64,000 bases of DNA from Gammaproteobacteria bacterium (lineage in GTDB: Bacteria > Pseudomonadota > Gammaproteobacteria > Natronospirales > REEB76): contig DASVOS010000012.1 in the NCBI GenBank assembly GCA_036383255.1, positions 50,003 to 114,002 of the forward strand, in the 5' to 3' direction. Numbering within the stretch: position 1 is the first letter of the stretch; each line of letters begins with the position of its first letter. The notes under the pieces were generated by a model. That model was not told the DNA's origin. It saw only the letters and a list, made by a program, of their open reading frames with translations, and did not search any database. The translations under genes were made by a program, and so were the position numbers. Positions 25,682-36,200 of this stretch are shown here, in pieces.

Positions 25682-26326
25682 ATGGTACATGCCATCATTC
25701 CTGATTCACTCTCACGAGGCACATGGTGCACGGAATGCGGAAAACCAACTAGTAAAAGACCATCGGTAGATCCCTTCTCAATTTGTCTCGCCTGTCCGGC
25801 AGGACACCGACAATCTATTCTTCCTTCCCCCTCAGTCACGGACAAGACGGATCAAGCGAGAGCACTTAAATTGCCTGATTTAGAAGGCATGAATAGCACT
25901 GATACAGCTTTATTTTGGCTCACAAATGAACATGTACGCCCATACTTAAATGAACAAATTGGAATTCTATTAAGAAATATCGTTGAAATAATGAGAGATG
26001 GTTACAACCTAAATAGGCCCCATCCTTTCAAGTATTGTCCGGCATGTGGCTCCCCTTTAGAGGAGTTTGAGCAACCAGATATATGGGTGCAAGGGCTAAG
26101 GTGTTCTCAAGGACATGAATATGCCGAAAGAGGCTCACATCTGGGCGCCTCAGGTATGAATCTATACATTCATAACGAATTTGAGGAACGCACCGTCAAT
26201 CAATTGGCTCATGCTTGGCTAAAGCGCGGCGGAGACGAAGAGAGGTGGCTCTTGCCTCAATTGCATAAATCCATCGAGAAAGTCTTCGAAGAATATCTCA
26301 GGCATGTTGCTACCCGAAATAGATAG
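25682..26326 (+). CDS. Low-GC double zinc-ribbon protein, unknown function
   Basis: A 214-residue protein encoded by clearly AT-richer DNA (many AAA, ATA, TTA, AGA codons) than any other gene in the window. It holds two zinc-ribbon-like sites: Cys16-x2-Cys19 with Cys35-x2-Cys38-x3-His42, and Cys119-x2-Cys122 with Cys141-x3-His145 (RCSQGHEY). Between them, residues 70-110 form a helical region. The composition suggests recent horizontal transfer; no mobility gene is adjacent. No good Shine-Dalgarno lies before 25682. Function unrecognised. Confidence 0.75.
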   Translation: MVHAIIPDSLSRGTWCTECGKPTSKRPSVDPFSICLACPAGHRQSILPSPSVTDKTDQARALKLPDLEGMNSTDTALFWLTNEHVRPYLNEQIGILLRNIVEIMRDGYNLNRPHPFKYCPACGSPLEEFEQPDIWVQGLRCSQGHEYAERGSHLGASGMNLYIHNEFEERTVNQLAHAWLKRGGDEERWLLPQLHKSIEKVFEEYLRHVATRNR

Positions 26327-26341
26327 CTAGGAGCCAGCGAC

Positions 26342-26734
26342 TTATCTTTTAGGAATCGGGATGTTGTGGCGCGGAGGTTTCCCCGCCCACTTGTTCTGCG
26401 GCATCCCCGCATACGCCGGCACCGGCTTGTGGGATGGGATGTGCATGGGGCCGTGCTGGTCGCCGTCGGCGATCTGCTCCGGGGACGACGCGGGCGGTTC
26501 GCGCATGGGCGCATGTTCGCTGCCGGGCGGCACCGGCTGGCGGCGGGGCGCGCGCTCCGGCTTCGGCGCCGGCGGCGTGGTGCGGGTGCCGCCGCGCGGG
26601 ATGGTCTTCTTGCGCTTCGGCGGCCGCTTCGCCGCGGGCTTCTTCTTGCGGGCAGCGGGCTTGCGCGCGGGCGATGTCTTGCCGGCCGGCCGCTTGGCCG
26701 GCGCCTTCTTCTTCGAGCCGGTTTTCTTCTTCAT
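26342..26734 (-). CDS. Lys/Ala/Pro-rich basic protein
   Basis: A 130-residue protein. The N-terminal 50 residues are nearly all Lys, Arg, Ala and Pro (KKKTGSKKKAPAKRPAGKTS and similar), as in histone H1-like or AlgP-type proteins, so DNA binding is possible. The C-terminal part is Pro/His-rich (MHIPSHKPVPAYAGMPQNKW). No Shine-Dalgarno of note. The low-complexity coding makes the call moderate; the continuous frame and the unusual but consistent residues favour a real gene. No partner is evident. Confidence 0.6.
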   Translation of the reverse strand: MKKKTGSKKKAPAKRPAGKTSPARKPAARKKKPAAKRPPKRKKTIPRGGTRTTPPAPKPERAPRRQPVPPGSEHAPMREPPASSPEQIADGDQHGPMHIPSHKPVPAYAGMPQNKWAGKPPRHNIPIPKR

Positions 26735-26795
26735 GGCTAAAGCCTAGCGCCGCCACGGCGCCCACGGAAGCCCCCTCCGAAACGTCGATTTATCG

Positions 26796-26826
26796 TAAAA
26801 AAGAGGGCCGCTCGCGCGGCCCTCTT
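26796..26826 (-). terminator. Rho-independent terminator of the PrcB-domain gene
   Basis: Minus-strand stem GAGGGCCGC/GCGGCCCTC with a GCGA loop, followed by TTTTTT. It lies about 24 bases after the stop of the lipoprotein gene at 26850. Confidence 0.9.
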
Positions 26827-26849
26827 CCTGGCTCAGGCCACGGCTTGCA

Positions 26850-27332
26850 TCAGGTGCAAGGCGGCATCTGGCGCGATTGGGTGTCGAACGTGATCTGCTG
26901 GCCGGCCACAGGCACCACCGCGATGAGGTAGGGATGCGTGATGTCCTGGGTGGTGTTATGGCAGTTGTCGCCCGGCTTGATGACCGTGACGTCCACGTCG
27001 AAGCTGTTCGGCACGCTCGGCGAGGGCTCGGCGCGGCTGATGGAGAGCTTGAAACCGCCGTGCTTCATCTCACCGAGGAAGTAGGCCACCACGGTCTGCT
27101 TGGTGAAGTCGACGGTGGGCATCTCGGGCGGGCTGGACGCGGTCGCGTAGGTCTCCTTCCAGAGCGCATCGAGCGCCGCCTGGTCGTGCACCTCGCGCGT
27201 GCCCTGGTCCTTGACCGCGCTGTGGGGACCGGTCTGCAGGATGGTGGCGCCGTTCACCTCGGTGCCGCCGCCGCTGGCGCAGCCCACGAGCCCTGCGGCC
27301 AGCGCCGCGACGATGATCAACAGTCTCTTCAT
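26850..27332 (-). CDS. Lipoprotein with PrcB C-terminal domain
   Basis: A 160-residue lipoprotein: signal sequence MKRLLIIVAALAAGLVGC, lipidated Cys18. The body carries the PrcB_C pattern: a helix with QAALDALWKETYA, then VDFTKQTVVAYFLGEMKHGGFKLSISRA. PrcB is the beta subunit of the dentilisin protease complex in Treponema; free-standing copies in proteobacteria have no known partner. CGGAGGATGAT precedes the ATG. The SIMPL gene is 43 bases upstream, and a terminator follows. Confidence 0.85.
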   Translation of the reverse strand: MKRLLIIVAALAAGLVGCASGGGTEVNGATILQTGPHSAVKDQGTREVHDQAALDALWKETYATASSPPEMPTVDFTKQTVVAYFLGEMKHGGFKLSISRAEPSPSVPNSFDVDVTVIKPGDNCHNTTQDITHPYLIAVVPVAGQQITFDTQSRQMPPCT

Positions 27333-27375
27333 ATCATCCTCCGTTGGAAAACCTGCTTCTGGATATGGGCAAGGG

Positions 27376-28095
27376 TCACTTGCCGATGAGGTAGTACACC
27401 GCCACGTCGGCGGCGATGTCGATCTTGCCGTTCAGGTACTCGGGCTGGGCCTCGTCGCTGGACTTGGCCATGGCCATCGCCACGGGACGCGGGCCGTTGT
27501 AGCCGCCGCCCTGCTCGGTGATGCTGAAGACCGCGCCCAAGTCCGCACCGGCGGCCTTCGCCAGGCCGGCCGCCTTGCCGTAGGCGTCCTGCACCGCGAG
27601 GGCACGCGCCTTCTCCTCCAGTACGCGCCGATCGCTGCGGTCCAGGTCCACGGCGCCCAAGTCGGTGACGCCCGCGGCGAACAGTCCGTCCGCCAGGTCG
27701 CCGTAGCGGGAGAGGTCGCGCAGCGTGAGCGTGACGGCGCGGCTCACGTGCTGGCCCACGAGCTTGTTGGTGCAGCCGCTACTGAGGCTGCTCGTCACGC
27801 ACTGGTACTCGGGGTAGACGGTGACGGCGGGCGCCTCGATGTCCCTGTCGGCGATGCCGAGCCTGCGGGCCACGGCGAGCACCTTCGCGGTGCGGGCCTC
27901 CACGTCGGCGCGGGCGGCCTTCGCATCGGCGGCGGTCTTCTCGACGCTGAGGGAGACGTAGGCCACGTCCGGCGCGACCTTGAGTTCGCCGTGGCCGTTC
28001 ACCTGGATGTAGGGGTCGCGCGGCGGGCCGTCCGCGAACGCGGACGTGGACAGGACGAGCAGCGATGCGAGCAGCGCGTATCTCAAGGGAGTCAC
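27376..28095 (-). CDS. SIMPL domain (DUF541) periplasmic protein
   Basis: A 239-residue exported protein of the SIMPL/DUF541 family, whose E. coli member (YggE) lowers oxidative stress. A signal peptide (LRYALLASLLVLSTSAFA) is followed by the family start IQVNGHGELKVAPDVAYVSLSVEKTAADA and by the IEAPAVTVYPEYQ segment. The annotated GTG at 28095 overlaps the isochorismatase stop (GTGA). A TTG at 28086 has GGAGTGA at good spacing and would give the more usual start of the signal peptide, so it may be the real start. Confidence 0.9.
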   Translation of the reverse strand: MTPLRYALLASLLVLSTSAFADGPPRDPYIQVNGHGELKVAPDVAYVSLSVEKTAADAKAARADVEARTAKVLAVARRLGIADRDIEAPAVTVYPEYQCVTSSLSSGCTNKLVGQHVSRAVTLTLRDLSRYGDLADGLFAAGVTDLGAVDLDRSDRRVLEEKARALAVQDAYGKAAGLAKAAGADLGAVFSITEQGGGYNGPRPVAMAMAKSSDEAQPEYLNGKIDIAADVAVYYLIGK

Positions 28096-28658
28096 TCCAG
28101 TGAGCGCAGGATGTCGGCGGTGTCGGTCACCTGGGCGAATTCGCCGTGCAGGCTGGCGAGCGCCAGGGCGTGCACGGTCTCGGCATCGTAGGGGCGGCCA
28201 TCATAGCCCGTCTGGGCATGGGTGGCGCAGGCGTCGGCGGCGAGGAAGGCGCGGAAGCCGAGGTTGCCCGCCATGCGCGTGGTGGTGGAGACGCAGTGGG
28301 CGGTGGTGAGGCCGGCGATGACCAGCGTGCTTATGTCCAGTGCGCGCAGGCGCGCCTCGAGGTCGGTGCCGATGAACGCGCTGTTCACCTGCTTGCCGAT
28401 GACGGGCTCGTCCGCCAGGGGCCGCACCTCGGGCTTCAGCTCGCAGCCCGGCTGGCCGGGCCGCAGCGGCGAGCGGGGGCTGGTGGAACGGTGCTGCACG
28501 TGGAACAGCGGCCGGCCGCTCGCGCGCCAGGCCTTCAGCAACTCGGCCGCGTGCGCCTCGGCGCCGGGGTTGTTGCGCGGACCCCAATGCTTGGCGTCGT
28601 CGAATCCCTGCTGGATGTCGATGAGGATCAGCGCCGCGTTCTTCGGGATCTTCTGCAT
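28092..28658 (-). CDS. Isochorismatase family hydrolase
   Basis: A 188-residue cysteine hydrolase. The catalytic triad of the superfamily is seen as Asp14 (LIDIQQGF), Lys89 (IGKQVNSAF) and Cys122 (GLTTAHCVSTT, preceded by the usual Thr). This group includes nicotinamidase-, biuret- and N-carbamoyl hydrolase-like enzymes; the substrate cannot be set. It overlaps the SIMPL gene by 4 bases and follows the deoxyhypusine-synthase-like gene after 16 bases. Confidence 0.93.
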   Translation of the reverse strand: MQKIPKNAALILIDIQQGFDDAKHWGPRNNPGAEAHAAELLKAWRASGRPLFHVQHRSTSPRSPLRPGQPGCELKPEVRPLADEPVIGKQVNSAFIGTDLEARLRALDISTLVIAGLTTAHCVSTTTRMAGNLGFRAFLAADACATHAQTGYDGRPYDAETVHALALASLHGEFAQVTDTADILRSLE

Positions 28659-28674
28659 CGGGATGCGCCTGCGA

Positions 28675-29652
<978 letters not shown>

Positions 29653-29724
29653 GGCCCCTGGGCTCCCGGGATGGACGGTCGAAAGGGGCAAATTGTAGCC
29701 CCCGGACCTTCCAGGGGCGAGACC

Positions 29725-29928
29725 TCAGACGCGGTTTTTGACCTGCTCCACGAGCGCGGCGATATCCAGCATGCGCACCGCGTCCAGCGACGCCTCCACC
29801 GCGCCCTCGTGACAGAGGCCGCTCATGGCCGCCTGCTCGTAACCCTCCCGGGCGGCTTTCAGGCAGGCCTCCCGCACGGCCTCCGCCAGCCGCTTGCCCT
29901 GTTCCGGGGTCATCAGAGACAGGTCCAT
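29725..29928 (-). CDS. Small conserved helical protein, unknown function
   Basis: A 67-residue soluble, Ala/Glu-rich protein. The MTPEQGKRLAEAVREACLKAAREGYEQA segment and the GLCHEGAVEASLDAVRMLD segment look like two amphipathic helices. It resembles a small family common beside FAH and metabolic genes in gammaproteobacteria, sometimes loosely labelled acetyltransferase without catalytic motifs. Its start overlaps the end of the FAH hydrolase gene by 16 bases, so it is probably co-transcribed. Confidence 0.75.
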   Translation of the reverse strand: MDLSLMTPEQGKRLAEAVREACLKAAREGYEQAAMSGLCHEGAVEASLDAVRMLDIAALVEQVKNRV

Positions 29929-30560
29929 TCGAAGCGGCCTATCTCCGCCGCCTCGATCTCGATGTGGTCGCCCGAGGCCAGGGGGCCGACGCCCGCGGGC
30001 GTGCCGGTGTAGATGAGGTCCCCCGGCAAGAGGCGCCAGCGGCGGCTCAGGAAGGCCAGGATCGCGGGGATGGTGAAGAGCATGTCCGCCGTGTTGCCGT
30101 GCTGGCGCAGCGAGCCGTTCACGCGGCAGGACATCTGCACCGCCTGCGGGTCGAACTTGAGCGGCGCCGGCACGAAGGTGCCGACGGCGGCGCTACCGTC
30201 GAAGGCCTTGGCCAGTTCCCAGGGGCTGCCGGACTGCTTGAGGCGCGCCTGCTCGTCGCGCAGGGTGAGATCGAGGCCGAGCGTCACGCCCGCCAGCAGC
30301 GAGAGCGCCGCCTCCGGCTCCACCTCCTCCGCCTCGCGGCCGAGCGCGAGCACCAGTTCCATCTCGTGGTGCACGCTGCCGCGCCCGCGCGGCAGGTGCA
30401 GGGACGTCCCTTCCAGCACGAGGCTCGTGGCCGGCTTCATGAAGATCATCGGCTCCGGCGGAAGCATGCTGCCCATCTCGCGGGCATGGTCGGCGTAGTT
30501 GCGGCCGACGCAGAAGATGCGGCGGGTGTCGGGCAGGTCATCCAGGCCTTCGAATGCCAT
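29913..30560 (-). CDS. Fumarylacetoacetate hydrolase family protein
   Basis: A 215-residue FAH-fold enzyme. FCVGRNYADHAREMG, EPMIFMKPATSLV, VHHEMELVLALG (metal-binding Glu-x-Glu) and LDLTLRDEQARLK are all recognisable. Small FAH proteins act as acylpyruvases, oxaloacetate decarboxylases/tautomerases or catechol-pathway hydratases; the specificity is not clear. Length matches the short (YcgM-like) group. GAGG precedes the ATG. The DUF817 gene diverges 51 bases upstream. Confidence 0.92.
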   Translation of the reverse strand: MAFEGLDDLPDTRRIFCVGRNYADHAREMGSMLPPEPMIFMKPATSLVLEGTSLHLPRGRGSVHHEMELVLALGREAEEVEPEAALSLLAGVTLGLDLTLRDEQARLKQSGSPWELAKAFDGSAAVGTFVPAPLKFDPQAVQMSCRVNGSLRQHGNTADMLFTIPAILAFLSRRWRLLPGDLIYTGTPAGVGPLASGDHIEIEAAEIGRFEWTCL

Positions 30561-30611
30561 CTGCGAACCTCGGCTGCGGTGGTACGGTTATATTCTATGC
30601 CGGGAGGACGG

Positions 30612-31430
30612 ATGAGACTTAAGACGGCGCTGCACCTGTTCCTGGTGTTCGGCCTCAAGCAGGCCTACGCCTGCCTGTTCGGCGGCTGGCTCTTGGGCGT
30701 GATCGTGCTCACCGCCTTCTGGTACCCGTTCCCGGGCCTGTACCGCTACGACTTCCTGTTCCTGGCGGCGGTGGGCTTCCAGTTCCTGCTGCTCGCGACC
30801 CGGCTGGAACAGCCGCGGGAGCTCGTCGTCATCGCCTCGTTCCACCTGCTGGCCACGGGGATGGAACTCTTCAAGACTGCGCCCGGTATCGGCTCCTGGA
30901 ACTATCCCGGCCCCTCGCTCATCCACGTCGCCGGCGTGCCCTTGTTCGCGGGCTTCATGTACAGCGCGGTGGGCAGCTACCTCGCGCGGGTATGGCGGGT
31001 ATTCGAGTTCCGCTTCAGCCACTACCCTCCGCTGCCGCTCACGGTGGCGCTGGGCTCGGCGATCTACCTCAACTTCTTCACCCACCACTACATCCCGGAC
31101 CTGCGCTGGGTGCTGCTGGCTGCGGCGCTGCTGCTGTACGGACGCACGGTGGTGCACTTCAGGGTCACGGACCACTACCTCAAGATGCCCCTGATGCTGG
31201 GCTTCTTCCTGGTGGCGCTGTTCATCTGGTTCGCGGAGAACGTCTCCACCTTCTACTCGGTGTGGGTGTACCCGAACCAGCGCCACGGCTGGTCCTTCGT
31301 GAGCGCGTCCAAACTCGTGTCCTGGTGGCTGCTGATGATGATCAGCTTCGTGCTGGTGTCGTTGGTGCACAGACCCAAGGCAATGGAAGCTGAAGCGCCG
31401 GCTGCGATGGCAGCGGAGGAGACGGTCTAG
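30612..31430 (+). CDS. DUF817 family membrane protein
   Basis: A 272-residue polytopic membrane protein, about eight helices, of the DUF817 family. Motifs: FGGWLLGVIVLTAFWYPFPG, LYRYDFLFLAAVGFQFLLL, MELFKTAPGIGSWNYPG, FAGFMYSAVGSYLAR and ENVSTFYSVWVYPNQ. Function unknown. GGGAGG is placed well before the ATG at 30612; an in-frame ATG a few codons upstream is less likely. Its stop overlaps the end of the convergent threonine aldolase gene by 4 bases. Confidence 0.92.
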   Translation: MRLKTALHLFLVFGLKQAYACLFGGWLLGVIVLTAFWYPFPGLYRYDFLFLAAVGFQFLLLATRLEQPRELVVIASFHLLATGMELFKTAPGIGSWNYPGPSLIHVAGVPLFAGFMYSAVGSYLARVWRVFEFRFSHYPPLPLTVALGSAIYLNFFTHHYIPDLRWVLLAAALLLYGRTVVHFRVTDHYLKMPLMLGFFLVALFIWFAENVSTFYSVWVYPNQRHGWSFVSASKLVSWWLLMMISFVLVSLVHRPKAMEAEAPAAMAAEETV

Positions 31431-32437
31431 CGGAAGAAGCTCTTGAACGCGGCGATGACCTTGGTGACGTCGTCACGACTCACATCGAGATGAGTCACCA
31501 GCCTCAAATTAGGGTTCGGCAGTATCACGACGCCCTGTGCCTGAAGGTGCTCCGCCAGCGCGCCCACCTTCGCGGGCTCGGCCATGGACGCGAACACCAT
31601 GTTGGTCTGCACCAGCCTGGGGTCGAGCTTCAGGCCCGGCAGGCCCGCGAGCCCTTCCGCCAGCGCCTGGGCGTTCGCGTGGTCCTCCGCCAGGCGCTCC
31701 ACGTGGTGCTCCACCGCGTGCAGGCAAGCCGCCGCCAGCACGCCCGCCTGGCGCATGCCGCCGCCCAGCATCTTGCGGATGCGGTGGGCGCGCGCGATGA
31801 GATCCTTCGGACCCACCAGCACCGAGCCGACAGGCGCGCCGAGGCCTTTGGACAGGCACAGGGACACCGAGTCGAAGTGGCGGGCGATCTCCTTCACGGG
31901 GACCTTGAGCTTGACCGCTGCGTTGAACACGCGGGCGCCGTCCAGGTGCAGGGCGAGGCCATGCTTGCGGGCGAAGGCGGCGGCCTCCGGAAGATATGCC
32001 GGCGGCAGCACCCGGCCGTTCTGGGTGTTCTCCAGCACCAGGAGGCGGGTCTTCGCGAAGTGGGCGTCGTCCGGCTTGATGAGCGCCGCGACCTTATGTA
32101 GGTCCAGCGTGGCGTCCGGCTCGTAGTCCAGGGGCTGGGGCCAGAGGCTGCCCAGCACCGCGGCGCCGCCGGCTTCGTACTTGAAGCTGTGGCCGAGCGC
32201 GCCGATGACGAACTCCTCGCCCCGGCCGCAGTGGGCCATGAGCGCGGCGAGGTTTGACTGGGTGCCGGAAGGGAAGAACAGGCCGGCCGCGTGGCCGGTC
32301 AGCTCCGCCATGCGCGCCTGCAGCGCGTTGACGGTGGGGTCGTCGCCGAACACGTCGTCCCCGACCTCCGCCGCCGCCATGCGCTGGCGCATGGCGGCGG
32401 TGGGGCGGGTGACGGTGTCGCTGCGCAGGTCGATCAT
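31427..32437 (-). CDS. ltaE: Low-specificity L-threonine aldolase
   Basis: A PLP-dependent fold-type I aldolase of 336 residues that cleaves L-threonine and L-allo-threonine to glycine and acetaldehyde. It starts MIDLRSDTVTRPT and has GDDVFGDDP, FFPSGTQSNLAAL, LHLDGARVFNA and the PLP lysine in VSLCLSKGLGAPVGS. Length fits. The skp gene is on the same strand 21 bases upstream, so the two may share a transcript. Confidence 0.95.
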   Translation of the reverse strand: MIDLRSDTVTRPTAAMRQRMAAAEVGDDVFGDDPTVNALQARMAELTGHAAGLFFPSGTQSNLAALMAHCGRGEEFVIGALGHSFKYEAGGAAVLGSLWPQPLDYEPDATLDLHKVAALIKPDDAHFAKTRLLVLENTQNGRVLPPAYLPEAAAFARKHGLALHLDGARVFNAAVKLKVPVKEIARHFDSVSLCLSKGLGAPVGSVLVGPKDLIARAHRIRKMLGGGMRQAGVLAAACLHAVEHHVERLAEDHANAQALAEGLAGLPGLKLDPRLVQTNMVFASMAEPAKVGALAEHLQAQGVVILPNPNLRLVTHLDVSRDDVTKVIAAFKSFFR

Positions 32438-32458
32438 GCGCCGCGAAGCTTCTCTAGG

Positions 32459-33025
32459 TCAGTGCTTGGTGGACGCGGCCGGAGCCGGGGAAGCAGCCTG
32501 TTGGGTGGCCCAGTCCTTGTTCATGGCCTCGGTGACCTTGTTGGTCACGTCGAACGCATCGCCCGCCATGAGCGCACCGGCGCCCTTGTTGAGCAGGATG
32601 TCGATGTGCTGGTCTTTCACGAACTGGGTGACGACCTTCTGCAGCTCCTCCTGGATGGGCTTGAGCAGCTCGATGCGGCGCTGTTCCACCAGCTGGTTGC
32701 CTTCCTGCACGAAGTTCTGGAACGCGGTGTCCGCGTCCTGGAACTGCTTGAGCAGCTTGTCATGGTCCGAGGACTTGCCGTCGGCCTTGTCGAGCTGGTC
32801 CTTGAGCGCCTTGCGCTTGTCGTTCAGGTCATTGGCCTGGGTGCGCAGGTCGGTGGCCTTCTGCTGCAGCGCCTTGGTGGCGTCTTGGCCCCGCTGGGAG
32901 TTGCTGAGCACCGCTTGCACGTCGAGCACGGCGATCTTGGGGGCCGGCGCCGTGGCGGCATGGGCCGGGGAAAGCGCGAGCAGGCCGGCCGCGAACGTCG
33001 CGGCAGCGAGGAATCCTTGACGCAT
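32459..33025 (-). CDS. OmpH/Skp family periplasmic chaperone
   Basis: A 188-residue exported protein with a signal peptide (MRQGFLAAATFAAGLLALSPAHAA). The mature part opens with APKIAVLDVQAVLSNSQRGQ, the family's core strand, followed by a long Lys/Gln/Asp-rich coiled coil (about residues 50-135) that forms the Skp tentacle, then a beta strand HIDILLNKGA and a Pro/Ala tail. Skp-like proteins bind unfolded outer-membrane proteins in the periplasm. AGGAG lies upstream of the ATG. It is not in the usual bamA-lpx neighbourhood, so it is a second-site paralogue or relative. Confidence 0.85.
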   Translation of the reverse strand: MRQGFLAAATFAAGLLALSPAHAATAPAPKIAVLDVQAVLSNSQRGQDATKALQQKATDLRTQANDLNDKRKALKDQLDKADGKSSDHDKLLKQFQDADTAFQNFVQEGNQLVEQRRIELLKPIQEELQKVVTQFVKDQHIDILLNKGAGALMAGDAFDVTNKVTEAMNKDWATQQAASPAPAASTKH

Positions 33026-33295
33026 GATGCTGATACTCCTGGATGGTGGGACCCCGGTCCCTGCGGCCGGGGTTACGGTCTGTAACCGCATCAGGATACC
33101 TTGCGTTGACGGTCCCGGGCCACTGGGTTTGACGGCCCCAGGTCTCCCGGCGGAGGATGCCCGGTCCGGCTAGGACCCGGGGTGCGTCCTCGAGCCGGGA
33201 ACCTAAAGCGGGGGCCGCCGGTCCCAACCCTCACGGCTCTATATAAGAACGCCGTCCGATCCGTCACCTCCCTTCAATCTTCAAGGAGTTCATGC

Positions 33296-36200
33296 ATGTC
33301 ACGGCGCACTCGTTTCCTGCGTCAAGCCGCCTGGCTCGCGGCCCTGGGCTTGGGGCTCATGGCCCTAAGCGACGCCCAGGCCGGCACCACGCTGGCGCGC
33401 TTCCCCACCCTCCACGGGGACAGCATCGTGTTCGAGGCCCACGGCAACCTGTGGCGGGTGGACCGCAAGGGCGGCCGCGCCGAGCGCCTGACCTCGGAGC
33501 CCGGCTACGACCTCATGCCGCGCTACTCGCCGGACGGCAAGTGGATCGCGTTCACCGGCCAATACCAGGCCAACACCGACGTGTACGTGATCCCGGCCGG
33601 CGGCGGCGAAGCCCGCCGCCTCACCTTCCACTCCGACGTGGTGGACAGCGCGCCGGAACGCTGGGGACCCGACAACATGGTGCTGGGCTGGACGCCGGAT
33701 TCGAAGAACGTGGTGTTCCTGTCGCGCCGCAGCTCCATGAACAGCTGGTTCGGCCGCTACTTCACTGTGCCGGTGGAGGGCGGCGAGGAGAAGCTGATGC
33801 CGCTCGACAAGGGCGGCGCGTTCAGCTGGAGTCCCGACGGCAAGGCCATCGCCTATAACCGCATCTTCACCAACTTCCGCACCTGGAAGCGCTACACCGG
33901 CGGCATGCACCAGAACGCCTGGATCCACCACTTCGACACCGGCGCCGACGAGCTGGCGGTGGACTCGAAGGGCGCGGACCTGGACCCGATGTGGTACGGC
34001 AAGACGATCTACGTGGCTTCCGACCGCGGCGGCCGCTTCAACCTGTGGGCCATGGACACCGGCAGCAAGCAGATGCGCCAGGTGACCCACTTCACCGACT
34101 ACGACGTGGACTGGCCGAGCTTAGGGTCGGACGGCATCGTGTTCCAGCAGGGCGGCTCGCTCTACGTGCTGGACCTGCCTTCCGAGGCGCTGCACAAGCT
34201 CAGCGTGGACGTGCCTGACGATGGCATGCAGACCAACCCGCGCTACGTGGACGCCTCCAAGTACATCCAGAGCAGCGATCCGGCCGGCGGCCCGAACTTC
34301 GACGTGGCGCCGAACGGCAAGCGCGTGCTGCTGCAGGCGCGCGGAGACCTGTTCACGCTGCCCGCCGAGCATGGCAACACCCGCGACCTCACGCAGAGCT
34401 CCGGCGCCAAGGAGGAGAACCCGACCTGGTCGCCGGACGGCAAATGGATCGCCTACGTGACCGACGCCTCGGGCGAGGACCAGGTCGCGATCCGGCCCTC
34501 CGAGGGCGGCGCCGAGCAGGTGCTGACCTCGTTCAAGGCCGGCTACTTCTACCGTCCCACCTGGTCGCCGGACAGTTCCAAGCTCATGTTCAGCGACAAC
34601 GAGCAGCGACTGTGGTGGCTGGACGTGAAGTCGCGCAAGGCCGTGAAGGTGGACCAGGACCCCTACTTCGAGATGCACGACTACGCCTGGTCGCCGGACG
34701 GCAAGTGGATCGCCTACCGCAAGCAGCGCGAGAACCAGCAGCCCGGCATCTGGCTGTACAGCCTGGACTCCGGCAAGTCCACGCTGGTGAGCTCGCGCTT
34801 CGACGCCGACCTCAACCCGGTGTTCGACCCGGACGGCAAGTACCTGTACTTCCTGTCGGCGCGCCACGAGAACCCGACCTTCAGCCAGAGCGAGTTCAAC
34901 ATCGCCACGCTGAAGATGTTCGGCATCTACGCCGCCACCCTGGACAAGGACGCGCCCTCCCCCTTCGCGCCGCGCTCGGATGAGGGCATCCCCGCCAAGG
35001 ACGAGGGCAGTGACAAGAAGGACAAGGGCGGCGCCAAGCCGCTGCACATCGACCTCGACGGCCTGATGCGCCGCGCGGTCGCGCTGCCGGTGCCGGCGGA
35101 CAACTACGCCGGCCTCACCGCCGTGTCCGGCAAGCTCTACTACCTGACGTTGCCTAACTTCACCATCGATGGCCCGCTCGCGGGCGAGCACAGCACGTTG
35201 CGCAGCTTCGACATGGAGAAGCGCAAGGACAAGAGCGTCAGCGACGACGCGGGCGCCTATGCGCTCTCCGCGGACGGCAAGACGCTGCTGCTGGTGAACG
35301 GCGAGGGCAAGTTCCAGCTCCAGCCCGCCGATGGCGACGACAAGCCCAAGGACGTGGACACCTCGCAGATGCAGATGCGCGTCGAGCCGAAGGCCGAGTG
35401 GGACGAGATGTACCACATGGCCTGGCGCCTGGAGCGCGACTTCTTCGTGAACACGAAGATGAACGGGGTGGACTGGGAGGAGATCCACGCCCGCTACGCC
35501 AAGCTGCTGCCGCTGCTGGGCCACCGCGAGGACCTGAACTACCTCGTCGGCGAGATCCAGGGCGAGCTCTCCAACTCCCACACCTACGTGGGCGGCGGCG
35601 ACCTCAACGATGACCGGGGCCTCATCGCCACGGGCGTGCTGGGCGCGGACTACGGGCTGGACGCGAAGTCCGGCCGCTGGTTCATCCAGAAGATCTATGC
35701 CGGCGACAACACCCGCGGCGACTTCGCCTCGCCGCTGACGGAGCCGGGCCTCGGCGTGCATGAGGGCGACTTCGTGCTGGCGGTGGACGGCCGCGAGCTC
35801 AAGGCCCCCACCGACATCTACAGCCTGTTCGTGGGCACGCGCGGCCGCACCGTGACGCTGAGCGTGGCGGACGACGCCGCAGGCAAGGGCCGGCATGATG
35901 TGACCGTGAAGACGCTCCACGACGAGCTGAACCTGCGCCAGGACGACTGGATCCAGCACAACCGCGAGGTGGTGGACGAGGCTTCCGGCGGCCAGATCGG
36001 CTACATCTACCTGGACGACATGGGCTCCAACGGCATGAAGCAATTCATCGCCCAGTTCTACCCGCAGGTGGACAAGCAGGGCCTGATCATCGACGACCGT
36101 TTCAACGGCGGCGGCTTCATCGACCAGATCCTGCTGGAGCGCCTGCGCCGCGTCCTGGCCGGCATGTCCAGCAACCGCCACCAGGCGCAGTTCACCGACC

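Noticed and set aside
33222..33260. TATATAAG as a promoter of the tricorn-type protease
   Set aside because: The AT-rich box could be a -10 element, but no convincing -35 is placed correctly, so it is not annotated.
33292..33858. An ATG four bases before the tricorn-type start in another frame
   Set aside because: The other frame gives a low-complexity peptide; the 33296 frame has the signal peptide and domains.
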